This document shows, in pieces, positions 43,801 to 52,909 of a DNA stretch of 64,000 bases; positions within the stretch are counted from its first letter, which is position 1, and each line of letters opens with the position of its first letter. The notes beneath the pieces were generated by a model that ran no database searches, was not told where the DNA came from, and saw only the letters and a list, made by a program, of their open reading frames with translations. The DNA is taken from assembly GCF_000373105.1 (NCBI RefSeq), contig NZ_KB890423.1:1-64000 (forward strand). The letters are read 5' to 3'. This DNA comes from Neolewinella persica DSM 23188 (lineage in GTDB: Bacteria; Bacteroidota; Bacteroidia; Chitinophagales; Saprospiraceae). A program made the translations under genes and the position numbers.

Positions 43801-45656
43801 GAGGGCGCGGGCGCAGGTGCAACGCGGATGTTTTGAAGCGCAAAGGCCGTACAATTGCCGCGTTGTACTTCCAGGCGGACGGGGTAATCCCCCGGGCCGG
43901 GAAAAGTGAAACAAGCATCGCCGGAAGTAACATCAAGCGTACTATCCGCAATGATCCAGCGTAAGGAATCGTAAGCTACACCCACGGGCGCCGTGAAGCA
44001 AAGCTCGTTGCCATCACAATCGGAGACCTCGAAACTGGTGACTAATTCAGCTACGGTTACCGTAAAGGTGTCCTGACTACTGCAACCTGGAAGTGCAGCA
44101 CTTTCAAAGCGATAGGTTAGCGGATAGACTCCCTCCCCAGTCAGGCCCGGATCAAAAAAGCCGTCAGGCTGGACGCCTGCTCCGCTGAAGAGACCACCTG
44201 AGGGAGCGCCCGAAAAGGTGACTGGGGCGTCATCATCGCACAGTTCCAGATCTTCAGGTACGGTGACGCTGGCACCGACAACCGTAATAACTACCTGATC
44301 GCTAATCAGGCAAGAGTCCCGGCCATAGCTAACCACGTAGTCTCCTTCGCTATAAGCTGCCGGATCAAAAATGCCGTCAAACTCCCGGTTATCTACTCGC
44401 CAGATCCCTCCGGTGGCGGGGCTGGCCCGCAGGGCAAACGGCTGGCTTTGATCACAAACAGTAGTGTCCGGAATACCAATAGCGGCAACTTCCTGGGACG
44501 TGACGTTGAAGGAATCCACTAACGGTGGCGTAGCACAAAGCGCGGTGGTATCAATGATCTCTGCGTCCACCCGATAGCTTCCGGGGGGAAGGTTGACGGG
44601 AAAATCTCCCGGTTGAATCGTGTCTCCGTTGACCAGGTAAGTGGCCGCTTGATTCAAAGGGCTTGGACTATAGCTTAACGATAAACAAGCATCTTCCTGC
44701 GGGGCCAACCTGAGTATTGCCGCATTCACTACTTCTACTTGAAAGGAAGTAACTTCTTCTACGCCGCAATCTTCATTCAACCCGGTAAACAAAACCGTGT
44801 ATAAGCCCGCCTCCGTAAAACTCACGGTAGTGATCAAGGCAGAGGTATCAGCTACTACGGCTCCGGTATCCGGACTAACGGTCCAACTCCAGTCCGTAAG
44901 CCCGGTTGACATGGAAGCGTTTACCCGAATGGGAGAGACACTGTCCAGGCAAACCTGGTAAGGCATGGTATTCGGTCCGGTCAGATTGGAATCCGGGAAG
45001 GCAATGATGTTTGGTCCCTCGATCACGGTCACAAAACCGGTGACGGAGTCCTGACCACAAGGGTTGGTGGCGCGTAGCGTCACCGGGAAAACGCCGGTAT
45101 TTGGATAAGTATTTGTCGTGGTGTCCGAGTAACCATTTCCAAAGTCAAACTCCAGCGTCAGTGCTTCTGCGGGGCAGGCGCTTGCGCCAAAGTCGACCGT
45201 TTCTCCCTGACAGACGATACTTGGAAAATTACCGAACATGGCTTGCGGCGGATTCCGGACCGTTAAAGGAATAATGTTTTGATTAGGATTGTCAGCCCCG
45301 GCTATGTAGGAGGTCAGAATAACAAACGTACCCGACAACTCGTACTGGCAAGTGAGGTAAAAGTCGCTGAAGTCATAACGATGAGTACGGTTAAATGAAG
45401 CGGTGCCGTCATAGAAAAACTGAGGGTCCGAGCCATCCCCCCAGGTAATGGACAAGGAGTCCACGATGCCTTCAAAATCGGGGTCGATGGCTACCGTTAC
45501 GCACAAGTCGAGGGTAGAGTCCTGCAGGCAAACGAACTGGTCCCCACCACAGATTTGAATGGTGGGAGCACTGGTGTCTTGAGCGTTAACGGTAGAAAAA
45601 AGAAGGAAAGAGAGTATCAAACCACCGAGATATCCGGCGGAGCAGCTAAGGCGCAT
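40860..45656 (-). CDS. Giant SprB-like surface protein: PKD domains, SprB repeats, CHU_C domain
   Basis: 1598 aa with signal peptide MRLSCSAGYLGGLILSFLLF. About ten PKD or Ig-like modules carry signatures such as ITWGDGSD, LEFDFGNGY, VSWDFGDST, CTYDFGDGN, FFWDFGDGTTS and HFWNFGDGTAS. Three SprB repeats follow (YDYDWSHG ... YSVSITDREGC, then AYLITVTDVNGC and FYSVELIDSAGC). The C-terminus is CHU_C (YIPNTFTPNADGRNDIF). It is an extracellular T9SS type B cargo, probably an adhesin of the gliding or attachment type. Its partner PorP/SprF is the next gene. One motif copy (43803) encodes VAPAPAP between modules. Confidence 0.88.
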   Translation of the reverse strand: MRLSCSAGYLGGLILSFLLFSTVNAQDTSAPTIQICGGDQFVCLQDSTLDLCVTVAIDPDFEGIVDSLSITWGDGSDPQFFYDGTASFNRTHRYDFSDFYLTCQYELSGTFVILTSYIAGADNPNQNIIPLTVRNPPQAMFGNFPSIVCQGETVDFGASACPAEALTLEFDFGNGYSDTTTNTYPNTGVFPVTLRATNPCGQDSVTGFVTVIEGPNIIAFPDSNLTGPNTMPYQVCLDSVSPIRVNASMSTGLTDWSWTVSPDTGAVVADTSALITTVSFTEAGLYTVLFTGLNEDCGVEEVTSFQVEVVNAAILRLAPQEDACLSLSYSPSPLNQAATYLVNGDTIQPGDFPVNLPPGSYRVDAEIIDTTALCATPPLVDSFNVTSQEVAAIGIPDTTVCDQSQPFALRASPATGGIWRVDNREFDGIFDPAAYSEGDYVVSYGRDSCLISDQVVITVVGASVTVPEDLELCDDDAPVTFSGAPSGGLFSGAGVQPDGFFDPGLTGEGVYPLTYRFESAALPGCSSQDTFTVTVAELVTSFEVSDCDGNELCFTAPVGVAYDSLRWIIADSTLDVTSGDACFTFPGPGDYPVRLEVQRGNCTAFALQNIRVAPAPAPSFALVYDPDRCSGLEVSIVNNSNSGAELTYNWMLNGETFSDLRQPPSLTLASVIRDSVFEISLALSNGCETRQFFESVVTRPLPQSRFSTDQVAYCSGDTIQLSSNVFGRPDSYRWVVDGMLLSTDSIPPLIVRETGGLDTVEVCLQIASVCGRDTLCRDVIVTPSDVSAFFNVSATTLCVGDTLFLMSGASNGVPVLYDFGNGQGSSQPNPYVVYELPGTYRISQRAFGCGEDEFLNQVEVLAAPNASFRNPNFVCPNEPVEFINTSANGLAVSWDFGDSTALSEDFSPIHTYTTPGSYRVCLTVTNPDPAGCDRQVCQVMEVFPTPEAGFMASDSVCQNGTVLFSSTAAGGLACTYDFGDGNFGVSCTAENTYTSSGTFLATQTVTDLNGCRDSSSQRVFIRPVPQPDFSFAVRTACDSDSVRFTNETTRANGFFWDFGDGTTSTATNPIHRYPASGPYTVTLRATQGGICFAESSQEIIIREAPIADLEVDVQDVCFGEFVNFSSLATGDVEEHFWNFGDGTASFDPNPSHEFTSPGTYEVVLTVAGDTRCSDSTSVFVTVHPPVIAEFDRREEVICNGDSSGLLSLIVTSGTPPYDYDWSHGRNTPIVDQLTAGTYSVSITDREGCKFQTEATFTETAPLTAIPSVTRVTCANGADGAVALDIDGGVRPYTVSWTGGTSDQNATGLFAGAYLITVTDVNGCRFDVPVTVPENPPILSQDSVQQISCYGAMDGAIRFRSISGGVPPYQINIVGTNYQESGLGISRFDGLGPDFYSVELIDSAGCVLDFERQIIEPDPVSVDILEDTIFLELGEEVALNTILFNADDPIFRWTPSAGLDCTDCQSPIARPFSNTTYLLSMQGDRGCPASDEVYIRVNLGREVYIPNTFTPNADGRNDIFRVRSNFEKSIETIEFFEVRDRGGQLLFSAEDFPPNDLAFGWDGRFNGTKVVPGYYVYQAKVRYVDGETKELSGSVRVFH
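43803..43822 (-). repeat. In-frame motif copy inside the SprB-like gene
   Basis: One mismatch to the reverse consensus. On the coding strand it encodes APAPAP in an inter-domain linker. Confidence 0.7.
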
Positions 45657-45866
45657 TAATTTCAGTTATTGGGTATAGTCGACCCCAAAATACAGGTAAA
45701 GGCACTTAAATTGATGACAAAAACAAATCCGCTGCCTGTGTGGTTGGGTTTTGAAGGGGATCGGTCGGTTTGAGGGTGGGGAAGGTAGATGGTACATTCG
45801 GCCAGCATTTTACGACCTGCATCTTGACCCAAGCGGATCTTTTCTTATCGCCTGAATCTTTCTTGA

Positions 45867-47351
45867 CTAGTGCCTGAAGCGAACGTAGTAGGGAATAATA
45901 CTACCTCCACTACCATAAGTATAGCCACTTGCAGCCCAATCCAGTCTATCTCTTCCGGTAGTTCTCACGGTATGATAATGACCATATCGAGTGGTGCTAC
46001 GGGTACTCAGCCGGGGATAATAAATGACAAAATCGCCCCAAACGCCAACACCACTACTGGCATTATAAGGTCCTCCACCGAAGGCAGTGATCATACCAAT
46101 TTCCTCTTTGTCATTAATGTCAAAATAGGGATAAGCAAATGCAAAACCAGGATTCCAGACCTGCATTTGGTTGGTGAGACGGAAGTTATTGCGGTTTATT
46201 TCCACGATCTGAATATGAGGTTCTGGGAAATTGCTATTGGTGCCCGCGTTCCAGGCGAAATAAAGTTTATTACCGCTAACTGCAGCAGCTCGTACATAGG
46301 TTTTCCAGCTGCCGTCCGCCAGCCAGTCGCTACCATCTGCAGTAGTGGAGGTCATGGTGTTATTCGGCCAGGAGTTAACGGCTACGTCGCGCCAGCTATA
46401 GAATCCATCACCGTCCATCATACTGTACACCTTCATGGTACTGTTGTCTTCGTGTCCAGCCCAATAGACGCCGTTATTACTATTTTGGGTCACGTGCGAC
46501 CAAAAGGCATCGGTAGTTCCTGTAAACTGAAAGTTAACCGTAGATCCAGCTGCCAGTTGAGAAAGTGGTACGCGAACAACATGACGGTCTCCACCAATAA
46601 TACTACTTGTCCAATACAGAAAGCTGTTGCCGACACTCATGTCGTTGTAGTCAAGTGCTCCGCTGGAAGCAAATGTCGTATTGGTGAAATCCCAGTAGGT
46701 CCAGGCAGTTCCGTTACTGGACCGTACTTGTTGGGTATTTTGAACGGCAATGCGAATGGCGTTGGTCCCGGCACCGTTAGTTTGGTATTGCAGCAGCCAT
46801 ACAAACAGGTCGTATTCCGGTACGTAGTGAAGCACCTGGTCACAGCAGAAGCCACCGTAGTCCTGTGGGAAAATGGTGGTTGGGTTGACGCTGTTAAAGC
46901 TTTGTCCTCCATCCAGCGAAAGAGAAATGAACCAGTTACCAGACATCATCACGGTATTACCGTTAGCAGCTACGCTGGGCTCAGGAAATCTTCCGGAAGT
47001 TTGAGGAGAATCGCCAATTTCGTCGTACTCCTCAAAAGTTACGGCTTGGTTGATGTCGCCCATTTTATCAAGTTTGGAAGACGTATTCAGTGGTTCCATT
47101 TTTCCTCTTAGTGGGCCGTTCGGAACTATGTAAGGCGTTGTAGGCTCATTAAGCTTAATGTCCGGATCAATCCGTACTGGTGGAAATCTACCGCCGCTTA
47201 CTTTTTTAGGCTCCACGGTTTTGGTGGTAAGCTCAAGCCTGCCACCGTTGTTTTCGTCCGAGTCTAATGGTGGAATTGGATAGGTTGTACATCCATATCC
47301 AAAGAATAAAAGAAGGATGATCAGGTTGCGAATAATGGTGTTTCTATGCAT
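45867..47351 (-). CDS. Propeller-like lipoprotein of unknown function
   Basis: 494 aa. The lipoprotein signal is NLIILLLFFGYGC. A Pro/Lys-rich linker leads into a beta-rich domain with sialidase-type features (FPEPSVAANGNTVMMSGNWF, ISLSLDGGQSF), which fits a BNR/Asp-box beta-propeller. No catalytic residues can be assigned, so it may bind carbohydrate rather than cleave it. There is no sorting domain. It lies upstream of the SprB-like gene on the same strand with 210 bases between. Confidence 0.7.
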   Translation of the reverse strand: MHRNTIIRNLIILLLFFGYGCTTYPIPPLDSDENNGGRLELTTKTVEPKKVSGGRFPPVRIDPDIKLNEPTTPYIVPNGPLRGKMEPLNTSSKLDKMGDINQAVTFEEYDEIGDSPQTSGRFPEPSVAANGNTVMMSGNWFISLSLDGGQSFNSVNPTTIFPQDYGGFCCDQVLHYVPEYDLFVWLLQYQTNGAGTNAIRIAVQNTQQVRSSNGTAWTYWDFTNTTFASSGALDYNDMSVGNSFLYWTSSIIGGDRHVVRVPLSQLAAGSTVNFQFTGTTDAFWSHVTQNSNNGVYWAGHEDNSTMKVYSMMDGDGFYSWRDVAVNSWPNNTMTSTTADGSDWLADGSWKTYVRAAAVSGNKLYFAWNAGTNSNFPEPHIQIVEINRNNFRLTNQMQVWNPGFAFAYPYFDINDKEEIGMITAFGGGPYNASSGVGVWGDFVIYYPRLSTRSTTRYGHYHTVRTTGRDRLDWAASGYTYGSGGSIIPYYVRFRH

Positions 47352-47784
47352 AATCAGGGTATTTAGGGATGAGTGTTCAAAGCGTTCAGAGGTTGTTACT
47401 CTAATCTCCCTACATACTACTATACGTTAAGCCGGTTGCTAAGAATCCAGGTTGGAAAGAAGAAGCTTAGTGGTATAAATCACTCTATCTTGGTAAATAG
47501 TAGTTAGGATTCCGCTGGGTTCACCACAAAGTTCAGGAGAATAGTCCCACTATGCATTATAACTAAAGTTGGTAAAGCTTTTAGGCGCGGTCGCAGGTGC
47601 AAATAAGGCTTTTAATGAAAGGAGCCTTCCCTAAAATCCATAAACTTTCCTATGAGAATCCAATTATTACGTCCTTCTACTGACAGGTAAGATTGCGAAT
47701 AAGTGAAAGCGGCACACGAGCGCAGCGAGCGACCCCATGCGGCAGCTATTCTCTGATTCCATCATTCATTTACTCAACTATCTC
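47352..47784. other. Gene-free region with one motif copy
   Basis: 433 bases without a credible frame. A motif copy at 47583-47602 points toward the 47351 gene. Nearby is a short GCGCAGCGAGCG-type palindrome (about 47719). Nothing else was recognised. Confidence 0.5.
47583..47602 (-). repeat. Intergenic copy of the 20-bp motif
   Basis: Two mismatches to the reverse consensus. Reverse-strand context TTATTTGCACC gives a weak -7-like box. Confidence 0.65.
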
Positions 47785-49323
47785 CTACAGCGGAATATTC
47801 CCATGCTTCCGCCGCGGCCCCTTCACCACCTTATCCTCCAACATCCCATAAGCCTTGATCAGCTTCCGGCGGGTATCCTTCGGTAGGATTACTTCGTCGA
47901 TGAAACCGCGCTGCGCCGCGCGGTAAGGATTCGCGAAAGTCTTCGCGTATTCAGCCTCCTTCTCGGCGAGTTTTGCGGTAGGGTCATCGGCCGCCATGAT
48001 CTCCCGGCGGAAGATGATCTCACTGGCGCCTTTGGCGCCCATAACGGCAATCTCTGCCGTCGGCCAGGCGAAGTTCATATCTGCACCGATGTGCTTGGAG
48101 TTCATCACGTCGTAGGCACCGCCGTAGGCTTTACGGGTGATCACGGTGATGCGGGGGACGGTGGCTTCGCTTAGGGCATAAAGTAGCTTCGCGCCGTTGG
48201 TGATGATGGCGTTCCATTCCTGATCGGTACCGGGCAGGAAGCCAGGAACGTCGACAAGTACCAGCAGTGGTACGTTGAAGCAATCGCAGGTACGGGTGAA
48301 GCGGGCGGCCTTTTTGCTGGATTCTACGTCCAGGACGCCCGCCAAACTCATTGGCTGGTTGGCTACGATGCCGATACTACGGCCCGCCAGGCGGGCAAAA
48401 CCGACTACAATGTTATCCGCATAATTTTCGTGAATTTCGAAGAAGGTATCTTCGTCAATGATGCCGTTGATCACCGTCCGCATATCGTACGGTTGGTTGG
48501 CGGATTCCGGGACGAGTCCTTCCAGCTGTTCCCGTACTTCAGTCCCTAGTTCGTAGGGTAGGGCAACTGGCTTTTCTTCGCAGTTCTGCGGCAGATAGCT
48601 GAGCAGGGTTTTAAGTTTGTTCAGGCAGTCGACGTCATTGGCTGCCGTCAAGTGCGTCACACCTGATTTGGTAGAGTGCGTGCTTGCTCCGCCCAATTCT
48701 TCGCTGGTGACCTCTTCGTTGGTCACCGTCTTTACCACGTTCGGGCCGGTAACGAACATGTAACTGGTGTTCTCCACCATGATGGTGAAATCCGTCATCG
48801 CCGGGCTGTACACTGCACCTCCGGCGCAGGGGCCCATGATGGCCGATAGCTGGGGTATAACCCCGCTGGCCTGTACGTTGCGGTAAAAGATGTCAGCATA
48901 GCCACCCAATGAGCGCACGCCTTCCTGAATCCGTGCACCACCACTGTCATTAAGGCCCAGTAGGGGAGCACCGACTTTTACGGCCATGTCCATCACCTTA
49001 CAGATTTTCTCCGCGTGCGTTTCTGATAAAGAGCCGCCGAAGACGGTGAAGTCCTGGGCATAGACGTAGACCAGTCTTCCGTTTACGGTGCCGTAGCCGG
49101 TAATTACACCATCTCCGTAAAAAACCTGTTCCTGCATCCCGAAATCGGTGGTGCGGTGGGTCACCAGCGCACCGATTTCTTCAAAGCTTCCGGCGTCTAA
49201 TAAGATATGGACGCGTTCCCTGGCAGTTAGCTTGCCCTTGGCATGCTGCTTTTCGATACGGGATTGGCCTCCGCCGAGGTGGGCTTTGGCTAGTTTTTGG
49301 TGGAGTATGTCTTGTGGCTTCAT
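47785..49323 (-). CDS. pccB: Propionyl-CoA carboxylase beta (carboxyltransferase) subunit
   Basis: 512 aa, standard for PccB/MmdA. Visible motifs include [41 protein letters not shown] and [17 protein letters not shown]. The second domain has [14 protein letters not shown] and [17 protein letters not shown]. It transfers carboxyl from biotin to propionyl-CoA, giving methylmalonyl-CoA. The partner biotin carboxylase and carrier are encoded at 52909-54387 and 55478-55957 on the same strand. They are separated from it by the mutase, a rhomboid gene and a tandem repeat array. Decarboxylating use cannot be excluded from sequence. Confidence 0.9.
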   Translation of the reverse strand: MKPQDILHQKLAKAHLGGGQSRIEKQHAKGKLTARERVHILLDAGSFEEIGALVTHRTTDFGMQEQVFYGDGVITGYGTVNGRLVYVYAQDFTVFGGSLSETHAEKICKVMDMAVKVGAPLLGLNDSGGARIQEGVRSLGGYADIFYRNVQASGVIPQLSAIMGPCAGGAVYSPAMTDFTIMVENTSYMFVTGPNVVKTVTNEEVTSEELGGASTHSTKSGVTHLTAANDVDCLNKLKTLLSYLPQNCEEKPVALPYELGTEVREQLEGLVPESANQPYDMRTVINGIIDEDTFFEIHENYADNIVVGFARLAGRSIGIVANQPMSLAGVLDVESSKKAARFTRTCDCFNVPLLVLVDVPGFLPGTDQEWNAIITNGAKLLYALSEATVPRITVITRKAYGGAYDVMNSKHIGADMNFAWPTAEIAVMGAKGASEIIFRREIMAADDPTAKLAEKEAEYAKTFANPYRAAQRGFIDEVILPKDTRRKLIKAYGMLEDKVVKGPRRKHGNIPL

Positions 49324-49414
49324 GGTTGATGGGGTGCGCCGGCTGCGCCGGCATGTATCGTATTGTATCTCGTTGACTTCACTTTATGCTGCGTGCCCGG
49401 CTTAGTTTGGGGCT

Positions 49415-49829
49415 ATTCCGGAGCTTCACTTGTGCTCCGCACTTGTTCGGTGTGGGGGTAGCCCCGGACTTCACTTGTGCTTACGCACTTGTTCGGCGTG
49501 GGGGTAGCCCCGGACTTCACTTGTGCTTACGCACTTGTTCGGCGTGGGGGTAGCCCCGGACTTCACTTGTGCTTACGCACTCGTTCGGCATGGGGGTAGC
49601 CCCGGACTTCACTTGTGCTTACGCACTTGTTCGGCGTGGGGGGTGCCCCGGACTTCACTCGTGCTTACGCACTTGTTCGGCGTGGGGGGTGCCCCGGACT
49701 TCACTCGTGCTTACGCACTCGTTCGGCGTGGGGGGAGCCCCGGACTTCACTTGTGCTTACGCACTCGTTCGGCGTGGGGGGTGCCCCGGACTTCACTCGT
49801 GCTTACGCACTCGTTCGGCCGGGGTTAAA
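49415..49829 (+). repeat. 46-bp tandem repeat array, eight units plus a degenerate leader unit
   Basis: Units start with CCCCGGACTTCACTTGTGCT at 49462, 49508, 49554, 49600, 49646, 49692, 49738 and 49784, each exactly 46 bp. A diverged unit lies before them (about 49415-49461). Variation is confined to a few positions (TTGTTCGG/TCGTTCGG, GGTAG/GGTGC/GGAGC). Each unit contains the small hairpins GTGCTTACGCAC and GGGGTAGCCCC. As 46 is not a multiple of three, all plus-strand frames stay open by rotation, and the apparent 85-101-aa ORFs are artefacts. The array fills the gap between pccB and the rhomboid gene. Confidence 0.9.
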
Positions 49830-49853
49830 GCGATTTGATCCCTCCGGGATCGG

Positions 49854-50678
49854 TTACAGGTTGCGTTGGTAGTCTTCGAGGAGGTTTTTTTCTTTAGAGG
49901 TGAGGGAATCGATGCCTTGGTTGGATATTTTATCCAATAATTCATCGAGGGTGGGTTGTTTCTTTTTGGGCATTTTGTAGATCTTTAACTGGTGGGCTTC
50001 TTCTCCCCAGTAGTTCTCAACGTACATGATGGCGGGGTTACGCAGGAGAATGAAGAAGAAGATCAGCGAAGGGACCATGATGAGGAGGACCATCCACCAG
50101 TTTTCGATAGCCAGGGAAGGCTCCAGGGCCAGTGCAAGTAGTACTCCGGTGATACCTCCACCGAGGTGGGCGTCGTGACCGATGTTGTCTTTCTGGTACT
50201 TCATCCCAAAGATGGAGATGATGACGAAGAGAAAGCCGATGACCCAGGCTTTGATGCCGATATCAATAAACGGGAAGCTAAGATCTGCGTTGGGGTAGAG
50301 AACGATGAAAGCCATGATGACACCGCTTACCGCCCCAGAAGCCCCCAGGCCACGGTACTCCCCGTGGTTTCGGTGGATGTATAAAGCCAGCAAACTTCCC
50401 CCCAGCATACTCATGAAGTAGATCAGGAGGAAATACCAGATGCCGAACCGTAATTCGAGAACCTGATTAAAGCTCAGCAGTGCCATCATATTGAAGGCAA
50501 AGTGAATCCAGTCGCCGTGCAGAAACCCGGAGGTAAACAATCGGTCGTATTCTTTTCTGATTAGTACGCCGTCGGTCCACAACAAGTACCGCTCCCTGAC
50601 CTCGGTATGGTTGAGGGCGGAGTAGGTGGCAAGGCCCGTAAGGGCCAGTAGTAGAAAACCGATTGGGCTTTGGTCCAT
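49854..50678 (-). CDS. Rhomboid-family intramembrane serine protease
   Basis: 274 aa with six predicted helices. The catalytic pair is visible: GLGASGAVSG (nucleophile Ser114 in GASG, residues 112-115) and HDAHLGGGITG (His171). HGDWIHFAFNMMAL corresponds to the conserved helix 2 His/Asn. The C-terminal cytoplasmic tail (TLDELLDKISNQGIDSLTSKEKNLL) is the segment commonly fused to Bacteroidota rhomboids. It cleaves transmembrane substrates inside the inner membrane. Its placement amid propionate genes looks incidental. Confidence 0.9.
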   Translation of the reverse strand: MDQSPIGFLLLALTGLATYSALNHTEVRERYLLWTDGVLIRKEYDRLFTSGFLHGDWIHFAFNMMALLSFNQVLELRFGIWYFLLIYFMSMLGGSLLALYIHRNHGEYRGLGASGAVSGVIMAFIVLYPNADLSFPFIDIGIKAWVIGFLFVIISIFGMKYQKDNIGHDAHLGGGITGVLLALALEPSLAIENWWMVLLIMVPSLIFFFILLRNPAIMYVENYWGEEAHQLKIYKMPKKKQPTLDELLDKISNQGIDSLTSKEKNLLEDYQRNL

Positions 50679-50785
50679 AGTTGCAAGTGTTGCAGGGTCG
50701 CTTACGCTCCGGTTGAAGGCCAGTCGCTACGCTCCTTGTTGCAGGGGGGGCAGTGCATTTATTGTGATTAATTTTTCACGTCGCA

Positions 50786-52909
50786 TCAAGGTAGCATGAT
50801 TTTTAAAATAGTAGACGCCGCTTTAGCGATGACCGTTCCAGGGCCGAAGATGGCGGCGACACCATGATCGTAAAGGAATTGGTAATCTTGTTCGGGGATC
50901 ACACCGCCGGTTACGACCAGGATGTTGTCCGCACCGTAGCTTTTCAGGGCAGCGATGGTTTGTGGTACCAATGTCTTGTGCCCCGCGGCAAGAGAGGAGA
51001 TACCCAGGATGTGAACGTCGTTTTCAACGGCGTGACGCGCGGCTTCTTCCGGGGTTTGGAACAGCGGACCTACGTCGACGTCGAAACCGATGTCGGCAAA
51101 GCTCGAGGCGATGACCTTCGCCCCCCGGTCGTGGCCATCCTGCCCCAGTTTAGCGACCAGGATGCGGGGCTGTCGACCGTAGGCTTCAGCAAAGGCTTTA
51201 GTGAGGCCCCGTGCCGCTTGAAAGTCGTCGTTGTGTTTCATTTCGTTAGCATAGGCTCCGCTGATGATGCGGTTAGTGGCGCGGTAGCGCCCAAAACTGG
51301 CTTCCATAGCGTCGGAGATTTCCCCGAGGGTTGCCCGGGCTCTTGCTGCGGCAACGGCCATCCCAAGAAGGTTACCCTTGCCGGTTTCCGCACATTGCTT
51401 TAAAGCCTCCAGTGCACCTGCGACCGCGCCCGAATCCCTGTTTGCTTTTACTTCTTTAAGGCGGGTCACCTGTCCTTCACGAACGGCCTTATTGTCTACC
51501 TCCAGTACGTCAATCACTTCCTCCTCGTCAAGGTTGGGAAACAGGTTGACGCCAATTATCTTGTCCGTTCCGCCGTCAATCCGGGCCTGCTTACGCGCCG
51601 CCGCCTCCTCAATGCGCAGCTTGGGGACGCCCTGCTCAATCGCCTTGGCCATCCCCCCGAGTTCTTCGATCTCTGACATCAATTCTCTGGCCCGTTCGGC
51701 CAGTTGTGCGGTCAGTTTTTCTACATAATAGCTACCGCCCCATGGATCAACCACCCGGGTAATGCCCGTTTCCTGTTGCAAGTACTTCTGGGTGTCCCGA
51801 GCAATTTTTGCCGAAAAATCGGTGGGTAAAGCGATGGCTTCATCCAGCGAATTAGTGTGTAAACTCTGGGTGCCGCCAAAGACCGCAGCCATCGCTTCGA
51901 TGGTTGTCCGGGCAACATTATTAAAAGGGTCCTGCGCCGTCAGGCTCCATCCAGAGGTCTGGCTGTGCGTCCGCAATGCCATTGATTTTGAGTTCTCCGG
52001 ATTGAATTGACCGACGATCTCCGACCACAGCAACCGACCAGCCCGCAACTTAGCAATCTCCATAAAGTGGTTCATCCCAATGCCCCAGAAGAAGCTAAGT
52101 CGTGGTGCAAAATCATCAATTTTCAGGCCCGCCTTCAGCCCGGTTCGGATGTATTCCAACCCGTCGGCCAGCGTATAAGCCAGCTCGATGTCTGCCGAAG
52201 CTCCCGCCTCATGCATGTGGTAGCCGCTGATGCTGATGCTGTTGAACTTAGGCATGTGCTTCGCCGTAAATTCGAAAATGTCTCCCACGATCCGCATCGA
52301 TTCTGCCGGCGGATAGATGTAAGTATTCCGCACCATGAATTCCTTCAGGATGTCGTTCTGGATGGTACCAGACAGCAGGGCAGGGGAGACCCCCTGTTCC
52401 TCGGCAGCTACAATGTAAAACGCCATGATCGGCAACACCGCACCGTTCATAGTCATGGACACCGACATTTTATCCAGCGGAATCTGGTCAAAAAGCATTT
52501 TCATGTCCTCCACCGTGTCGATCGCGACCCCAGCCATACCGACATCGCCGGTTACTCGTGGATGATCAGAATCGTAGCCCCGGTGGGTAGCCAGGTCAAA
52601 GGCCACGGAGAGCCCTTTCTGTCCCTGCGCCAGGTTGCGCCGGTAAAAAGCGTTGCTTTCCTCAGCAGTGCTGAAGCCAGCGTACTGACGGATCGTCCAC
52701 GGGCGCACGGCGTACATGGAGGAGTAAGGACCACGGACGTAGGGCGGCAGGCCGGCTACCGAGCCGAGATGCTCAAGTCCTTCGATGTCGCTGGCAGCGT
52801 AGACCGGTTTAATGGGAATACCTTCTGGCGTCATCGTTTCGCTGCCAGAATTACCGCTATCGGTCACCACTCGTCGGAAGGGAATCTTACTAAAATCTAT
52901 CGGTTCCAT
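50786..52909 (-). CDS. Methylmalonyl-CoA mutase, large (catalytic) subunit
   Basis: 707 aa. A TIM-barrel domain with [52 protein letters not shown] and [17 protein letters not shown] is followed by a cobalamin-binding domain. That domain has DGHDRG (591-596), whose His is the lower axial ligand, and [12 protein letters not shown]. The enzyme interconverts succinyl-CoA and (R)-methylmalonyl-CoA. Its ATG overlaps the stop of the biotin carboxylase gene (TAATG), so they are translationally coupled. Residues GAVAGA in the linker are encoded by a motif copy (51412-51431). Confidence 0.95.
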   Translation of the reverse strand: MEPIDFSKIPFRRVVTDSGNSGSETMTPEGIPIKPVYAASDIEGLEHLGSVAGLPPYVRGPYSSMYAVRPWTIRQYAGFSTAEESNAFYRRNLAQGQKGLSVAFDLATHRGYDSDHPRVTGDVGMAGVAIDTVEDMKMLFDQIPLDKMSVSMTMNGAVLPIMAFYIVAAEEQGVSPALLSGTIQNDILKEFMVRNTYIYPPAESMRIVGDIFEFTAKHMPKFNSISISGYHMHEAGASADIELAYTLADGLEYIRTGLKAGLKIDDFAPRLSFFWGIGMNHFMEIAKLRAGRLLWSEIVGQFNPENSKSMALRTHSQTSGWSLTAQDPFNNVARTTIEAMAAVFGGTQSLHTNSLDEAIALPTDFSAKIARDTQKYLQQETGITRVVDPWGGSYYVEKLTAQLAERARELMSEIEELGGMAKAIEQGVPKLRIEEAAARKQARIDGGTDKIIGVNLFPNLDEEEVIDVLEVDNKAVREGQVTRLKEVKANRDSGAVAGALEALKQCAETGKGNLLGMAVAAARARATLGEISDAMEASFGRYRATNRIISGAYANEMKHNDDFQAARGLTKAFAEAYGRQPRILVAKLGQDGHDRGAKVIASSFADIGFDVDVGPLFQTPEEAARHAVENDVHILGISSLAAGHKTLVPQTIAALKSYGADNILVVTGGVIPEQDYQFLYDHGVAAIFGPGTVIAKAASTILKIMLP
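51412..51431 (+). repeat. In-frame motif copy inside the mutase large-subunit gene
   Basis: Two mismatches to the consensus. On the coding strand it encodes GAVAGA, the same residues and frame as the copy in the MOSC gene. Confidence 0.7.

Noticed and set aside
45870-47111. 413-aa open frame on the plus strand
   Set aside because: It is antisense across the 494-aa lipoprotein gene, which has a signal peptide, lipobox and coherent domain. The plus frame has no recognisable domain.
49415-49829. CRISPR array
   Set aside because: The units are directly contiguous 46-mers with no unique spacers, and no cas genes are present.
49523-49872. Three overlapping 85-101-aa frames
   Set aside because: They lie wholly in the 46-bp tandem array. 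The frames stay open because the unit rotates phase, and the peptides are just repeats of the array.
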